From DATJWY01 sp035500775 (GTDB lineage Bacteria; Pseudomonadota; Alphaproteobacteria; Acetobacterales; Acetobacteraceae): a stretch of 10,503 bases of DNA. The translations under genes were made by a program, and so were the position numbers. Shown here one piece after another: positions 1 through 6,672 of this stretch. The notes beneath the pieces were generated by a model that was not told the origin of the DNA, made no database searches, and saw nothing but the letters and a program-made list of their open reading frames with translations. Numbering within the stretch: position 1 is the first letter of the stretch; the number at the start of each line of letters is the position of its first letter. The stretch is from the NCBI GenBank assembly GCA_035500775.1, contig DATJWY010000271.1:1-10503 (forward strand), written 5' to 3'.

Positions 1-1
1 G

Positions 2-39
2 AGAGCAAATCGCATCTCAACCAAGATGCGACTTGCTCT
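2..39. repeat. 15-bp interrupted palindrome (intergenic hairpin)
   Basis: The arms are agagcaa (2-8) plus tcgcatct (10-17), and agatgcga (24-31) plus ttgctct (33-39). They pair perfectly except for one A/C mismatch (9 against 32) around a 6-nt loop. It is less GC-rich than everything around it and shares no sequence with the repeat that starts about 15 bp to its right. It could be a terminator-like stem, an intergenic repeat or an operator for a dimeric regulator. No gene lies between it and the window start, so a role cannot be assigned. Confidence 0.75.
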
Positions 40-55
40 AGGTCCTGGGATAAGC

Positions 56-171
56 AAGGCGAGGGCTCTGCCCTCGACCCGCCAAAGGCCAAGCCTTTGG
101 AATCCATTACTTAAGTGATCGGGGGCCTGGGGCCTCAAGGCCCCAGCGGGGCGCGGGGCGGAGCCCCGCTA
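56..171 (+). repeat. Multi-hairpin intergenic repeat, copy A
   Basis: Four stem-loops lie in a row: cgagggc/gccctcg (60-66/70-76), ccaaaggc/gcctttgg (82-89/93-100), ctggggcc/ggccccag (127-134/139-146) and gcggggc/gccccgc (153-159/163-169). The reverse complement of 1114-1222 has the same stems in the same order, including an identical 16-mer (129-144) and an identical 15-mer (84-98). The last stem touches the xerC stop codon (169-171), so the repeat forms the immediate 3' end of the xerC transcript and may act as a terminator or RNA stabiliser. No T-tract follows. Structure and homology are seen directly; the role is inferred. Confidence 0.85.
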
Positions 172-1104
172 CTCCTCCGCCTTAGGATGGGTCTTCCGCC
201 ACACCGCAAGCAACTGCGTTTCGTCTACCGCCGTATAAATCTGCGTGGTGGAGAGGCTCGCATGGCCGAGCAGCTCCTGAATGGAGCGCAGATCGGCGCC
301 GCCCGCCAGCAGATGGGTGGCGAAGGAATGGCGCAGCGCGTGCGGCGTCGCGTGTTCCGGCAGGCCGGCGAGGCGGCGATAGGCGCGCAAGGCCCGCTGC
401 GCCACGCCCGGATTCAGCCGCTCGCCGCGCGCGCCGACGAAGAGCGGCGCGTCCGGCTCGCCCCGGCGCGGATGCAGGCGCAGCCAGGCGGCGATCGCCT
501 CCCGCACCGCCGGCAGCACCGGCGCCAGACGCTGCTTCGATCCCTTGCCGGTGACACGGAGCGCGCCCTCGCCGTCCGGCAAGGGGGCGTCGCGCACATT
601 GAGGGCGAGTGCCTCCGAGATGCGCAGGCCGCCGCCATAGAGCAGGGTGAACAGCGCCTCGTCCCGCGCCTCGGCGAACGGGGTGGCGGCGGCGTCGCCG
701 GCATGGTGGCTGATGTCCAGCGCCGCCTCCGGGGAGAGGGCGCGCGGCGCGGTGGGGCGGACCCGGGGCGTGCCGATCAGGCCCGGCGCCGGGTTGGTGA
801 TGCCGTGGCGGCGGCTGAGATGGCGGAAGAAGCCGCGCAGGGCGGCAAGGTGGCGGGCGCGGGTGCGGTTGCCCTTGCCGGCTTCCGCCTCGGAGGCAAG
901 CCAGGCGCGCAAATCCGCCTGGCTCAGCCGGCCGAGGTCGGCGAGGCTTGGCTCACCGCCGAGATGGCGGGTGACGAAGGCGAGGAAGCCGCGCAAATCG
1001 CGCGCATAGGCCTCGACGGTCAGCGTGGCCGCGCGGCGCTCGTTGGTGAGCCAGGCGAGGTAGTCGGCGAGAGCGAGTGAAGCGGGTTGATCGGGCATGG
1101 TCAT
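169..1104 (-). CDS. xerC: Tyrosine recombinase XerC
   Basis: This is a site-specific recombinase of the lambda-integrase (tyrosine) family. With XerD it resolves chromosome dimers at the dif site near the terminus during cell division. The 311-aa length is normal. An N-terminal SAM-like core-binding domain covers about residues 8-100, with the catalytic domain about 120-305. The full catalytic set is visible: Arg161 (GGGLRISEAL), Lys187 (TGKGSKQR), His255 and Arg258 (PHALRHS), His281 (LGHASLSTT) and nucleophile Tyr290 (TQIYT), so the enzyme should be active. XerC is preferred over XerD or a phage integrase because a DUF484 gene lies directly upstream, as next to xerC in many proteobacteria. 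The start at 1104 (MTM) has no clear ribosome binding site, and a second ATG at 1098 is possible. Repeat copies in opposite orientation lie on both sides. Confidence 0.93.
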   Translation of the reverse strand: MTMPDQPASLALADYLAWLTNERRAATLTVEAYARDLRGFLAFVTRHLGGEPSLADLGRLSQADLRAWLASEAEAGKGNRTRARHLAALRGFFRHLSRRHGITNPAPGLIGTPRVRPTAPRALSPEAALDISHHAGDAAATPFAEARDEALFTLLYGGGLRISEALALNVRDAPLPDGEGALRVTGKGSKQRLAPVLPAVREAIAAWLRLHPRRGEPDAPLFVGARGERLNPGVAQRALRAYRRLAGLPEHATPHALRHSFATHLLAGGADLRSIQELLGHASLSTTQIYTAVDETQLLAVWRKTHPKAEE

Positions 1105-1113
1105 GTCGGCCCG

Positions 1114-1290
1114 AAGGCCAGGGGCGCTGCCCCTGGACCCCGCCGGGGCCTTGAGGCCCCGGACCCCCGACCCTTAAAGTATTGGATTGCAAAGGCTTGG
1201 CCTTTGCTGGGGTCCAGGGGCGGAGTGGCCCAAGGTTCCATCGGCCAGAATGGCCGATGGAATGGCCACGGAGGGGAAGCCCCTGGCCTT
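1114..1290 (-). repeat. Multi-hairpin intergenic repeat, copy B, with 12-bp inverted ends
   Basis: The ends are perfect 12-bp inverted repeats, aaggccaggggc (1114-1125) and its complement (1279-1290). Inside are stems ccaggggc/gcccctgg (1118-1125/1129-1136), ccggggcc/ggccccgg (1143-1150/1155-1162), gcaaaggc/gcctttgc (1189-1196/1200-1207), and ccaggggc/gcccctgg (1214-1221/1279-1286), the last held apart by a nested palindrome. Read on the minus strand it matches copy A stem for stem, with a shared linker around ttggatt. It fills nearly all the space between the DUF484 stop and the xerC start and ends 9 nt before the xerC ATG, so any xerC promoter or leader must lie within or through it. Confidence 0.85.
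1221..1273. mobile_element. Nested 43-bp palindrome with 5-bp flanking direct repeats
   Basis: A perfect 12-bp stem, ttccatcggcca (1236-1247) with tggccgatggaa (1251-1262), has a 3-nt loop. It is enclosed by outer arms tggcc (1226-1230) and ggcca (1264-1268). Directly outside these arms the pentamer cggag occurs on both sides (1221-1225 and 1269-1273), as a target-site duplication would. The insert separates the two arms of the outermost stem of copy B, whose counterpart in copy A is a tight hairpin with a 3-nt loop. An insertion by a tiny palindromic element fits, but 5 bp is short and coincidence is possible. Confidence 0.5.
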
Positions 1291-1309
1291 CCTTCCCGCC
1301 GTGCCGCCC

Positions 1310-1939
1310 TCACCACCCCGCCCGCTCCAGCGCGGCGGCGAGGGCGCGGCCGAGGAAGCCGAGCGCCCCCGCGCCCTGCGGCGAGAGCGGCCAGGGATCG
1401 CGGCAGGCGAGGGCCAGCAGCGTCGGGCTGGCGGCGGGCACCCGCACCAGCGCGTCGTGCCGCGCGAGCAGGGCTGCCTCGGCATGCAGCAGGGGGGCAT
1501 CGTCCGGCATGGCGCGGAAGGCGACATCGCGGCCCGCCAGCAGGCGCTCGATGTGGCCGGGCGGCAGGTGGCGCAGCCCCGGGCGGAACCCTTCCGCGCA
1601 CAGGGTCGCCGCATCGACGCCGAGCAGCCCCGGCATCTCCACCGCGACGCAATCCGCCGGGTCCGGCGAGCGCATCAGCGCCAGCACCGCCTCCTGCACC
1701 CGCAGCGTGAGGGCGGTGGTGGCGCGGCAGGCCGCCAGCACCGCCTCCGCCTGCGCGGTCATCGCCGCGGCCTGGGCGCGCTCCGCCTGCACCATGGCGG
1801 CCATGTGGTCGGCGAGCCTTTCCCCGTGCACGCGCTGGGGCGGGGCGAGGCAGCGGTAGAGTTCCGGGCGTTCGGCGAGCCAGGAGGGGTTGGCGCGCAG
1901 GAAGGCGGCGATGGACTCGTCCCGCTCGGTCTGGTTCAT
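1310..1939 (-). CDS. DUF484 family protein (YigA-like)
   Basis: The 209-aa protein begins MNQTERDESI. The N-terminal stretch AAFLRANPSWLAERPELY (11-28) has the 'FLxxNPxFLxxxPEL' look typical of DUF484. A long Ala/Gln/Glu-rich helix, probably coiled coil, follows (about 40-90), and then a GAF-like alpha/beta region (about 95-205). No catalytic residues, signal peptide or membrane segment are seen. The biochemical role of the family is unknown; members often sit next to xerC, as here and as yigA-xerC in E. coli. The frame is open upstream to 2452, but that extension is low-complexity Arg/Pro/Ala and overlaps priA on the other strand, so the ATG at 1939 was chosen because the family motif begins soon after it. 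There is no strong ribosome binding site. Confidence 0.82.
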   Translation of the reverse strand: MNQTERDESIAAFLRANPSWLAERPELYRCLAPPQRVHGERLADHMAAMVQAERAQAAAMTAQAEAVLAACRATTALTLRVQEAVLALMRSPDPADCVAVEMPGLLGVDAATLCAEGFRPGLRHLPPGHIERLLAGRDVAFRAMPDDAPLLHAEAALLARHDALVRVPAASPTLLALACRDPWPLSPQGAGALGFLGRALAAALERAGW

Positions 1940-2172
1940 GCCGTGTCGGACCTGTATGGCGCGCGGGCGCGGCCTCCCGGCGCGGGGGGCGGGCGATGGC
2001 CCCGCGACGATGGCGGATGCGGCCGGCGGTTGGCGGTTTCCGGGGCGGGCATGGCGGTGTCCAGGTGTTCGGGGTACGGGTGGGAGCGGAAGGGCTGCAC
2101 ACGATAGAAGGGCTGCATACGATAAACGTGGAAGCCGGGAAAACGCCCAGTGGCTCCCATGCGGATGCGGCG
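1940..2172. promoter_or_regulatory. Divergent spacer between DUF484-xerC and priA
   Basis: This 233-bp spacer separates two genes that point away from each other, so it should hold promoters for both. I could not pick out a convincing -35/-10 pair in either direction. The only distinct structure is the tandem duplication at 2089-2124. The priA frame is open through much of the spacer, but the translation there (Gly/Arg-rich, then a repeated hexapeptide) does not resemble PriA. Confidence 0.4.
2089..2124. repeat. 18-bp tandem duplication upstream of priA
   Basis: Two adjacent 18-bp units, gaagggctgcacacgata (2089-2106) and gaagggctgcatacgata (2107-2124), differ at one base (c2100 against t2118). 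They end 48 bp before the chosen priA ATG. Possible readings are a recent duplication by slippage or two copies of a protein-binding site in the divergent control region. Because 18 bp is six codons it would keep frame if translated, but I think it is untranslated. Confidence 0.85.
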
Positions 2173-4413
2173 ATGCTACCCGGCCTGTCCGATGAGGACG
2201 AGCGCCGCGCCGCGCCGCCGGGGCGCAAACGGCGCGTGCCGGTCCTGCTGCCCTATCCCTTCGCCGGCCCGTTCGACTATGCCCTGCCCGACACGCTGGC
2301 GGCCGTGCCGGGCGACATCGTCCTGGTGCCGCTGAACCGGCGGGAGGAGGTGGGCGTGGTCTGGGACGCGCCAGGCGCCGCCGGTGAGGTGCCGGACCGC
2401 AAGCTGCGGCCCGTCTCGGCGGTGCTGGACGCGCCGCCCTTGCCCGCGGCATTGCGCCGCTTCATCGACTGGGTGGCGGCCTACACGCTCGCGCCGCCGG
2501 GCGAGGTGCTGGCGATGGCGCTGCGGGTCAACGCCTTGCAGCCGCCGCCCGGCCCGGGGCAGGGCTGGATCGCGGCACCCGACCTCGTCACGGCGGCGGA
2601 AACGCCCGCTGCCCGGCTGACTCCCGCCCGCCAGCGCGTGCTCGCGGTGCTGGGCGACGGCCGGCCGCGCGGCACGGCGGAGCTGGTCCGCGCCACCGGG
2701 GTAGGGGCGGGGGTGGTGCGCGGCATGGCCGATGCCGGGCTGCTCCTGCCCGCCGGACTGCCGGCCTTGCCGCCCTTCGCCTTGCCCGATCCCGCGCGTC
2801 CCGGCCCCGACCTCTCGCCGGCGCAGCAGGAGGTCGCCCTGGCGTTGCGGGAGGCGGTGGCGGCGCGGGGCTTCTCCGTCACCCTGCTCGACGGCGTGAC
2901 CGGCTCGGGCAAGACCGAGGTGTATCTGGAGGCGGTGGCCGAATGCCTGGCGCAAGGGCGGCAGGCGCTGGTGCTGCTGCCGGAGATCGCGCTCTCCTCG
3001 CAATGGCTGGAGCGGTTCGAGCGCCGGTTCGGCGTCGCCCCGGCGATCTGGCATTCCGATCTCGGCGCCCGCACGCGGCGGATCACCTGGCGCGCGGTGG
3101 CGGAGGGGGCGGCGCCGGTGCTGGTGGGCGCGCGCTCGGCGCTGTTCCTGCCCTTCCCGGATCTCGGCCTCATCATCGTCGATGAGGAGCATGAGACGGC
3201 GTTCAAACAGGAGGAGGGCGTCGTCTATCACGCGCGCGACATGGCGGTGGTGCGGGCGCGGCTCTCCGGCGCGCCGGCGGTGCTGGTCTCCGCGACCCCG
3301 AGCCTGGAGACGCTGGCGAACGTGGAGGCCGGGCGCTACCGCCGCCTGCATCTGCCCACCCGGCATGGCGGCGCCAGCCTGCCGACGGTGGTGGCGGTCG
3401 ATCTGCGCGCGCATCCGCCGGAGCGCGGCCATTTCATCAGCCCGGTGCTGGTCGAGCGGGTGCGTGAGACGCTGGCGCGCGGCGAGCAGGCGATGCTGTT
3501 CCTCAACCGGCGCGGCTACGCCCCGCTCACCCTGTGCCGCGCCTGCGGCCACCGGATACAATGCCCGAACTGCACCGCCTGGCTGGTGGAGCATCGGGCG
3601 AAGCAGGTGCTGACCTGCCACCATTGCGGCCATGCCGAGCCGATCCCGAAAGCCTGTCCGCAATGCGGCGCCGAGCACAGCCTGACCCCGGTGGGGCCGG
3701 GGGTGGAGCGGATCACCGAGGAGGTGCGGACGCTGTTCCCGGAGGCGCGGCTGCTGGTGATGGCGAGCGACACCATGCCGGGGCCGAACGACGCGGCCGA
3801 GGCGGCGCGGGCGATCGCGGCGCGGGAGGTGGATCTCATCATCGGCACCCAGATCGTCGCCAAGGGCTGGCATTTCCCGCATCTCACCCTGGTCGGCGTG
3901 GTCGATGCGGATCTCGGCCTCGGGGGCGGCGATCTCCGCGCCGCGGAGCGGACGCTGCAATTGCTGCATCAGGTGGCGGGGCGTGCCGGACGCGCCGGGG
4001 CGCCTGGGACGGTGCTGCTCCAGACCTTTTCGCCGGAGCATCCGGTGATGCGGGCGCTGGTGAGCGGCGACTTCAAGGGGTTCATGGCCGAGGAGGCGGC
4101 GACGCGCCGGCCCGGGCATTGGCCGCCCTATGGAAGGCTGGTGGCGCTGATCGTCAGCGCCGACACCGCCCAGGCGGCGGACGAGGCGGCGCGCGATCTC
4201 GGCCGCGCCGCGCCGCATGGAGAGGGCATCGCCGTGCTCGGTCCGGCGCCGGCGCCGTTCGCCATCCTGCGCGGACGGCACCGGCGGCGGCTGCTGCTCA
4301 AGGCGCGGCGGGACGTGCCGGTGCAGCGCCTGGTGCGCGCCTGGCTCGCCCAGGTGCGGGTCGGCGGCGGGGTGCGGGTGGAGGTGGATGTCGATCCGGT
4401 CTCGTTTCTTTAG
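2173..4413 (+). CDS. priA: Primosomal replication restart helicase PriA
   Basis: PriA is an ATP-dependent 3'-5' DNA helicase that recognises abandoned forks and D-loops and starts reloading of the replicative helicase. From the ATG at 2173 the protein has 746 aa, close to the usual length. The N-terminal 3'-end-binding domain begins at about residue 24 (RVPVLLPYPFAGPFDYALPD). Walker A is GVTGSGKT (241-248, Lys247) and Walker B is DEEH (337-340). A zinc region has eight cysteines in four CxxC pairs (455/458, 464/467, 482/485, 495/498). Late helicase motifs are IGTQIVAKGWHFP (from 557) and QVAGRAGRAG (from 600). WPPYGRL (650-656) lies in the C-terminal domain. The frame opens at 1996, but the extra 59 residues look non-coding. 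The ribosome binding site is weak. The atp operon follows after 162 bp, a common alphaproteobacterial order. Confidence 0.95.
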   Translation: MLPGLSDEDERRAAPPGRKRRVPVLLPYPFAGPFDYALPDTLAAVPGDIVLVPLNRREEVGVVWDAPGAAGEVPDRKLRPVSAVLDAPPLPAALRRFIDWVAAYTLAPPGEVLAMALRVNALQPPPGPGQGWIAAPDLVTAAETPAARLTPARQRVLAVLGDGRPRGTAELVRATGVGAGVVRGMADAGLLLPAGLPALPPFALPDPARPGPDLSPAQQEVALALREAVAARGFSVTLLDGVTGSGKTEVYLEAVAECLAQGRQALVLLPEIALSSQWLERFERRFGVAPAIWHSDLGARTRRITWRAVAEGAAPVLVGARSALFLPFPDLGLIIVDEEHETAFKQEEGVVYHARDMAVVRARLSGAPAVLVSATPSLETLANVEAGRYRRLHLPTRHGGASLPTVVAVDLRAHPPERGHFISPVLVERVRETLARGEQAMLFLNRRGYAPLTLCRACGHRIQCPNCTAWLVEHRAKQVLTCHHCGHAEPIPKACPQCGAEHSLTPVGPGVERITEEVRTLFPEARLLVMASDTMPGPNDAAEAARAIAAREVDLIIGTQIVAKGWHFPHLTLVGVVDADLGLGGGDLRAAERTLQLLHQVAGRAGRAGAPGTVLLQTFSPEHPVMRALVSGDFKGFMAEEAATRRPGHWPPYGRLVALIVSADTAQAADEAARDLGRAAPHGEGIAVLGPAPAPFAILRGRHRRRLLLKARRDVPVQRLVRAWLAQVRVGGGVRVEVDVDPVSFL

Positions 4414-4478
4414 ACGGTCCCCGGCCGGCGGACGGCGCTTGCGACCTATGGCTGGTGCGTAACCCTGGGCGCCGCGTG

Positions 4479-4507
4479 TTGCGCACCTGTAAACCCCATG
4501 CTAGACG
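4479..4507 (+). promoter_or_regulatory. Candidate promoter of the atp operon
   Basis: The 162-bp gap between priA and atpH is the natural place for the atp promoter. The best match I see is ttgcgc (4479-4484), 17 bp, then tagacg (4502-4507), a partial match to the alphaproteobacterial sigma-70 pattern. It would give a leader of roughly 60 nt containing a small 5-bp stem (4516-4520/4526-4530). No terminator was found between priA and atpH, so read-through from priA is also possible. Confidence 0.22.
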
Positions 4508-4575
4508 CCGCTCGGCCGGCGCAATGCCGGGCCAAACTGCTGATGGAAGCACGATCGGTGGCGTCAGGCGGCTCG

Positions 4576-5127
4576 ATGAATTCAAAGAACAGCGGCCTTG
4601 CCGGCCGTTACGCGGGGGCCCTTTATGCGCTGGCCGAAGAGCGCCGCGCGTTGGACCTCGCCGTGGATCAGATCCGGGCGCTTGGCACCCTGATCGATCG
4701 CAGCTCTGATTTCCGTCGGCTCCTGGAGAGTCCGCTGTTCGACGTGCGCCAGTCCTGCGCCGCCGCGGTCGCGGTGCTCAAGGAGCAGGGCTTCGATCCG
4801 TTGATCCAGGATTTCGTTGGCGTCGTCGCCAGCAATCGTCGCCTCAGCGATCTGCGCGGCATGGTTTCCGCCTTCGCTGACCTGGTGGCGGAGAAGCGCG
4901 GCATCGTGACGGCGCATGTCGTTTCCGCTAACCCGCTTTCCACGGTGCAGCGCGAGCAGTTGCGCGCCCGCCTGATCGAGGCGGGTTACGGCAACGTGAA
5001 TATCGAAGAGCAGGTGGATAAAAGCCTGCTCGGAGGTCTGGTGGTCCGTGTGGGCGCCCGGCTTTATGACAATAGCATCAAGTCCCGGCTGCAGCGCCTG
5101 CAGTACGCCATGAAGGGAGCCGCGTGA
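4576..5127 (+). CDS. atpH: F1F0 ATP synthase subunit delta
   Basis: The delta subunit (OSCP type) sits on top of the alpha3-beta3 hexamer and ties it to the peripheral stalk. The 183-aa protein begins MNSKNSGLAGRYAGALYALA, where the RYAxALYxLA stretch is the family's N-terminal signature. An all-helical N-terminal domain (about 1-105) is followed by a C-terminal domain ending in GGLVVRVGARLYDNSIKSRL, the usual 'GG..V..G....D.S' block. The frame opens at 4498, but family members begin only a few residues before GLAGRYA, so ATG 4576 was chosen; its ribosome binding site is weak (agg at 4566-4568). It is the first gene of the operon, and its stop shares one base with the atpA start (tgatg), suggesting translational coupling. 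Confidence 0.94.
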   Translation: MNSKNSGLAGRYAGALYALAEERRALDLAVDQIRALGTLIDRSSDFRRLLESPLFDVRQSCAAAVAVLKEQGFDPLIQDFVGVVASNRRLSDLRGMVSAFADLVAEKRGIVTAHVVSANPLSTVQREQLRARLIEAGYGNVNIEEQVDKSLLGGLVVRVGARLYDNSIKSRLQRLQYAMKGAA

Positions 5128-6662
5128 TGGAGATCCGCCCTGCCGAGATCTCGGAAATCCTGAAGAAGCAGATTGCTTCGTTCGATTCCGAGTCCAACGT
5201 CGCCGAGACCGGCCAGGTGCTGAGCGTGGGCGACGGCATTGCCCGCGTGTTCGGCCTGCAGAATGTCATGGCGGGCGAGATGGTGGAGTTCCCGGGCGCG
5301 GGGCTTCGCGGCATGGCGCTGAACCTCGAAACCGACAATGTCGGTATCGTGGTGTTCGGCGACGACCGGACCATCCGTGAAGGCGATACCGTCAACCGCA
5401 CCGGCGAGATCATAGACGTGCCTGTCGGGCGTGGCCTGCTCGGCCGCGTGGTCGATGGTCTAGGCAACCCGATCGACGGCAAGGGGCCGCTCGTCGATGT
5501 CGAGCGTCGCCTCGTCGACGTGAAGGCGCCGGGCATCATCGCCCGTAAATCCGTGCACGAACCGATGCAGACCGGCATCAAGGCGATCGACGCCCTCGTG
5601 CCGATCGGCCGCGGCCAGCGCGAACTGATCATCGGCGACCGCCAGACCGGCAAGAGCGCCATCATCCTCGACACGATCATCAACCAGAAGGTGGTGAACG
5701 CGGGCAAGGACGAGAAGAGCAAGCTCTACACCATCTATGTCGCCATCGGGCAGAAGCGCTCCACCGTCGCGCAGTTCGTGCGCACGCTGGAAGAGAACGG
5801 CGTGCTCGAATACTCGATCGTCGTCGCCGCCACGGCCTCCGATCCGGCGCCGATGCAGTATCTCGCGCCGTACACCGGCTGCACCATGGGCGAGTATTTC
5901 CGTGACAACGGCCTGCATGCCTTGATCACGTATGACGACCTGACCAAGCAGGCCGTCGCCTACCGCCAGATGTCGCTGCTGCTGCGCCGCCCGCCGGGAC
6001 GCGAGGCGTATCCGGGCGACGTGTTCTACCTGCATTCCCGCCTGCTGGAGCGTGCGGCGAAGCTCTCCGACGAGTTCGGCGCCGGCTCGCTGACCGCGCT
6101 GCCGGTCATCGAGACGCAGGCTGGCGACGTGTCGGCCTACATCCCGACCAACGTGATCTCGATCACCGACGGGCAGATCTTCCTGGAGACCGAGCTGTTC
6201 TTCCGCGGCATCCGCCCGGCGGTGAATGTCGGCCTTTCGGTTTCCCGCGTTGGTTCGTCGGCGCAGATCAAGGCGATGAAGCAGGTCGCGGGCAAGATCA
6301 AGCTCGACCTCGCCCAGTATCGCGAGATGGCGGCGTTCTCCCAGTTCTCCGCTGATCTTGACGCCTCGACCCGGCAGTTGCTGGATCGCGGCGCGCGGAT
6401 GACCGAGCTGCTGAAGCAGCCGCAGTACCATCCGTACCCGGTCGAGGATCAGGTGGTGGTGATCTTCGCCGGCACGCGCGGCTATCTCGACAAGGTCGAG
6501 ATCACCCGCGTCGGCGATTTCGAGCGTGCCTTCCTGTCGGAGCTGAAGAGCCGCGAGCCTTCCATCCTGGAAGCCATTCGCGCCGACCGCGAGATCAAGA
6601 AGGAAACCGAGGCGAAGCTCGTCAGCTTCCTCGACGGTTTCACGAAACGCTTCATCTCCTGA
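5127..6662 (+). CDS. atpA: F1F0 ATP synthase subunit alpha
   Basis: The alpha subunit carries the non-catalytic nucleotide sites of F1 and completes the catalytic sites of beta. The 511-aa length is standard. An N-terminal beta-barrel (about 25-95, with GDGIARVFGLQNVMAGE) precedes the nucleotide-binding domain with P-loop GDRQTGKS (170-177, Lys176), then the C-terminal helical domain. The arginine finger that reaches into the beta active site is Arg374 (LSVSRVGSS). The P-loop ends in Ser177 where most homologues have Thr. The ATG at 5127 follows a good ribosome binding site (aagggag, 5113-5119); a GTG one codon earlier would add one residue but fits that site less well. Confidence 0.98.
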   Translation: MEIRPAEISEILKKQIASFDSESNVAETGQVLSVGDGIARVFGLQNVMAGEMVEFPGAGLRGMALNLETDNVGIVVFGDDRTIREGDTVNRTGEIIDVPVGRGLLGRVVDGLGNPIDGKGPLVDVERRLVDVKAPGIIARKSVHEPMQTGIKAIDALVPIGRGQRELIIGDRQTGKSAIILDTIINQKVVNAGKDEKSKLYTIYVAIGQKRSTVAQFVRTLEENGVLEYSIVVAATASDPAPMQYLAPYTGCTMGEYFRDNGLHALITYDDLTKQAVAYRQMSLLLRRPPGREAYPGDVFYLHSRLLERAAKLSDEFGAGSLTALPVIETQAGDVSAYIPTNVISITDGQIFLETELFFRGIRPAVNVGLSVSRVGSSAQIKAMKQVAGKIKLDLAQYREMAAFSQFSADLDASTRQLLDRGARMTELLKQPQYHPYPVEDQVVVIFAGTRGYLDKVEITRVGDFERAFLSELKSREPSILEAIRADREIKKETEAKLVSFLDGFTKRFIS

Positions 6663-6672
6663 GGCGCCGCTC

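Noticed and set aside
115..1080. 321-aa plus-strand frame opposite xerC
   Set aside because: It is an Arg/Gly/Ala-rich shadow; the minus strand carries all six catalytic residues of a tyrosine recombinase.
56..1290. CRISPR array or phage attachment sites suggested by the repeats around a tyrosine recombinase
   Set aside because: There are only two inverted copies with no regular spacers, and XerC with DUF484 is a housekeeping pair; no phage genes or tRNA are present.
1996..2172. Upstream extension of priA by 59 residues
   Set aside because: The extra stretch is Gly/Arg-rich and includes the translated tandem repeat; PriA homology starts only after the ATG at 2173.
1940..2452. N-terminal extension of the DUF484 protein to 380 aa
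   Set aside because: It is low-complexity and overlaps priA head-on; DUF484 similarity begins after the ATG at 1939.
2176..4281. 701-aa open frame antisense to priA
   Set aside because: It is His/Arg/Gly/Gln-rich with no recognisable domain, and it mirrors a gene with all PriA motifs. GC-rich DNA often gives such frames.
4498..4575. Earlier atpH starts at 4498 and 4543
   Set aside because: Neither has a ribosome binding site, and they add residues not expected before the GLAGRYA signature.
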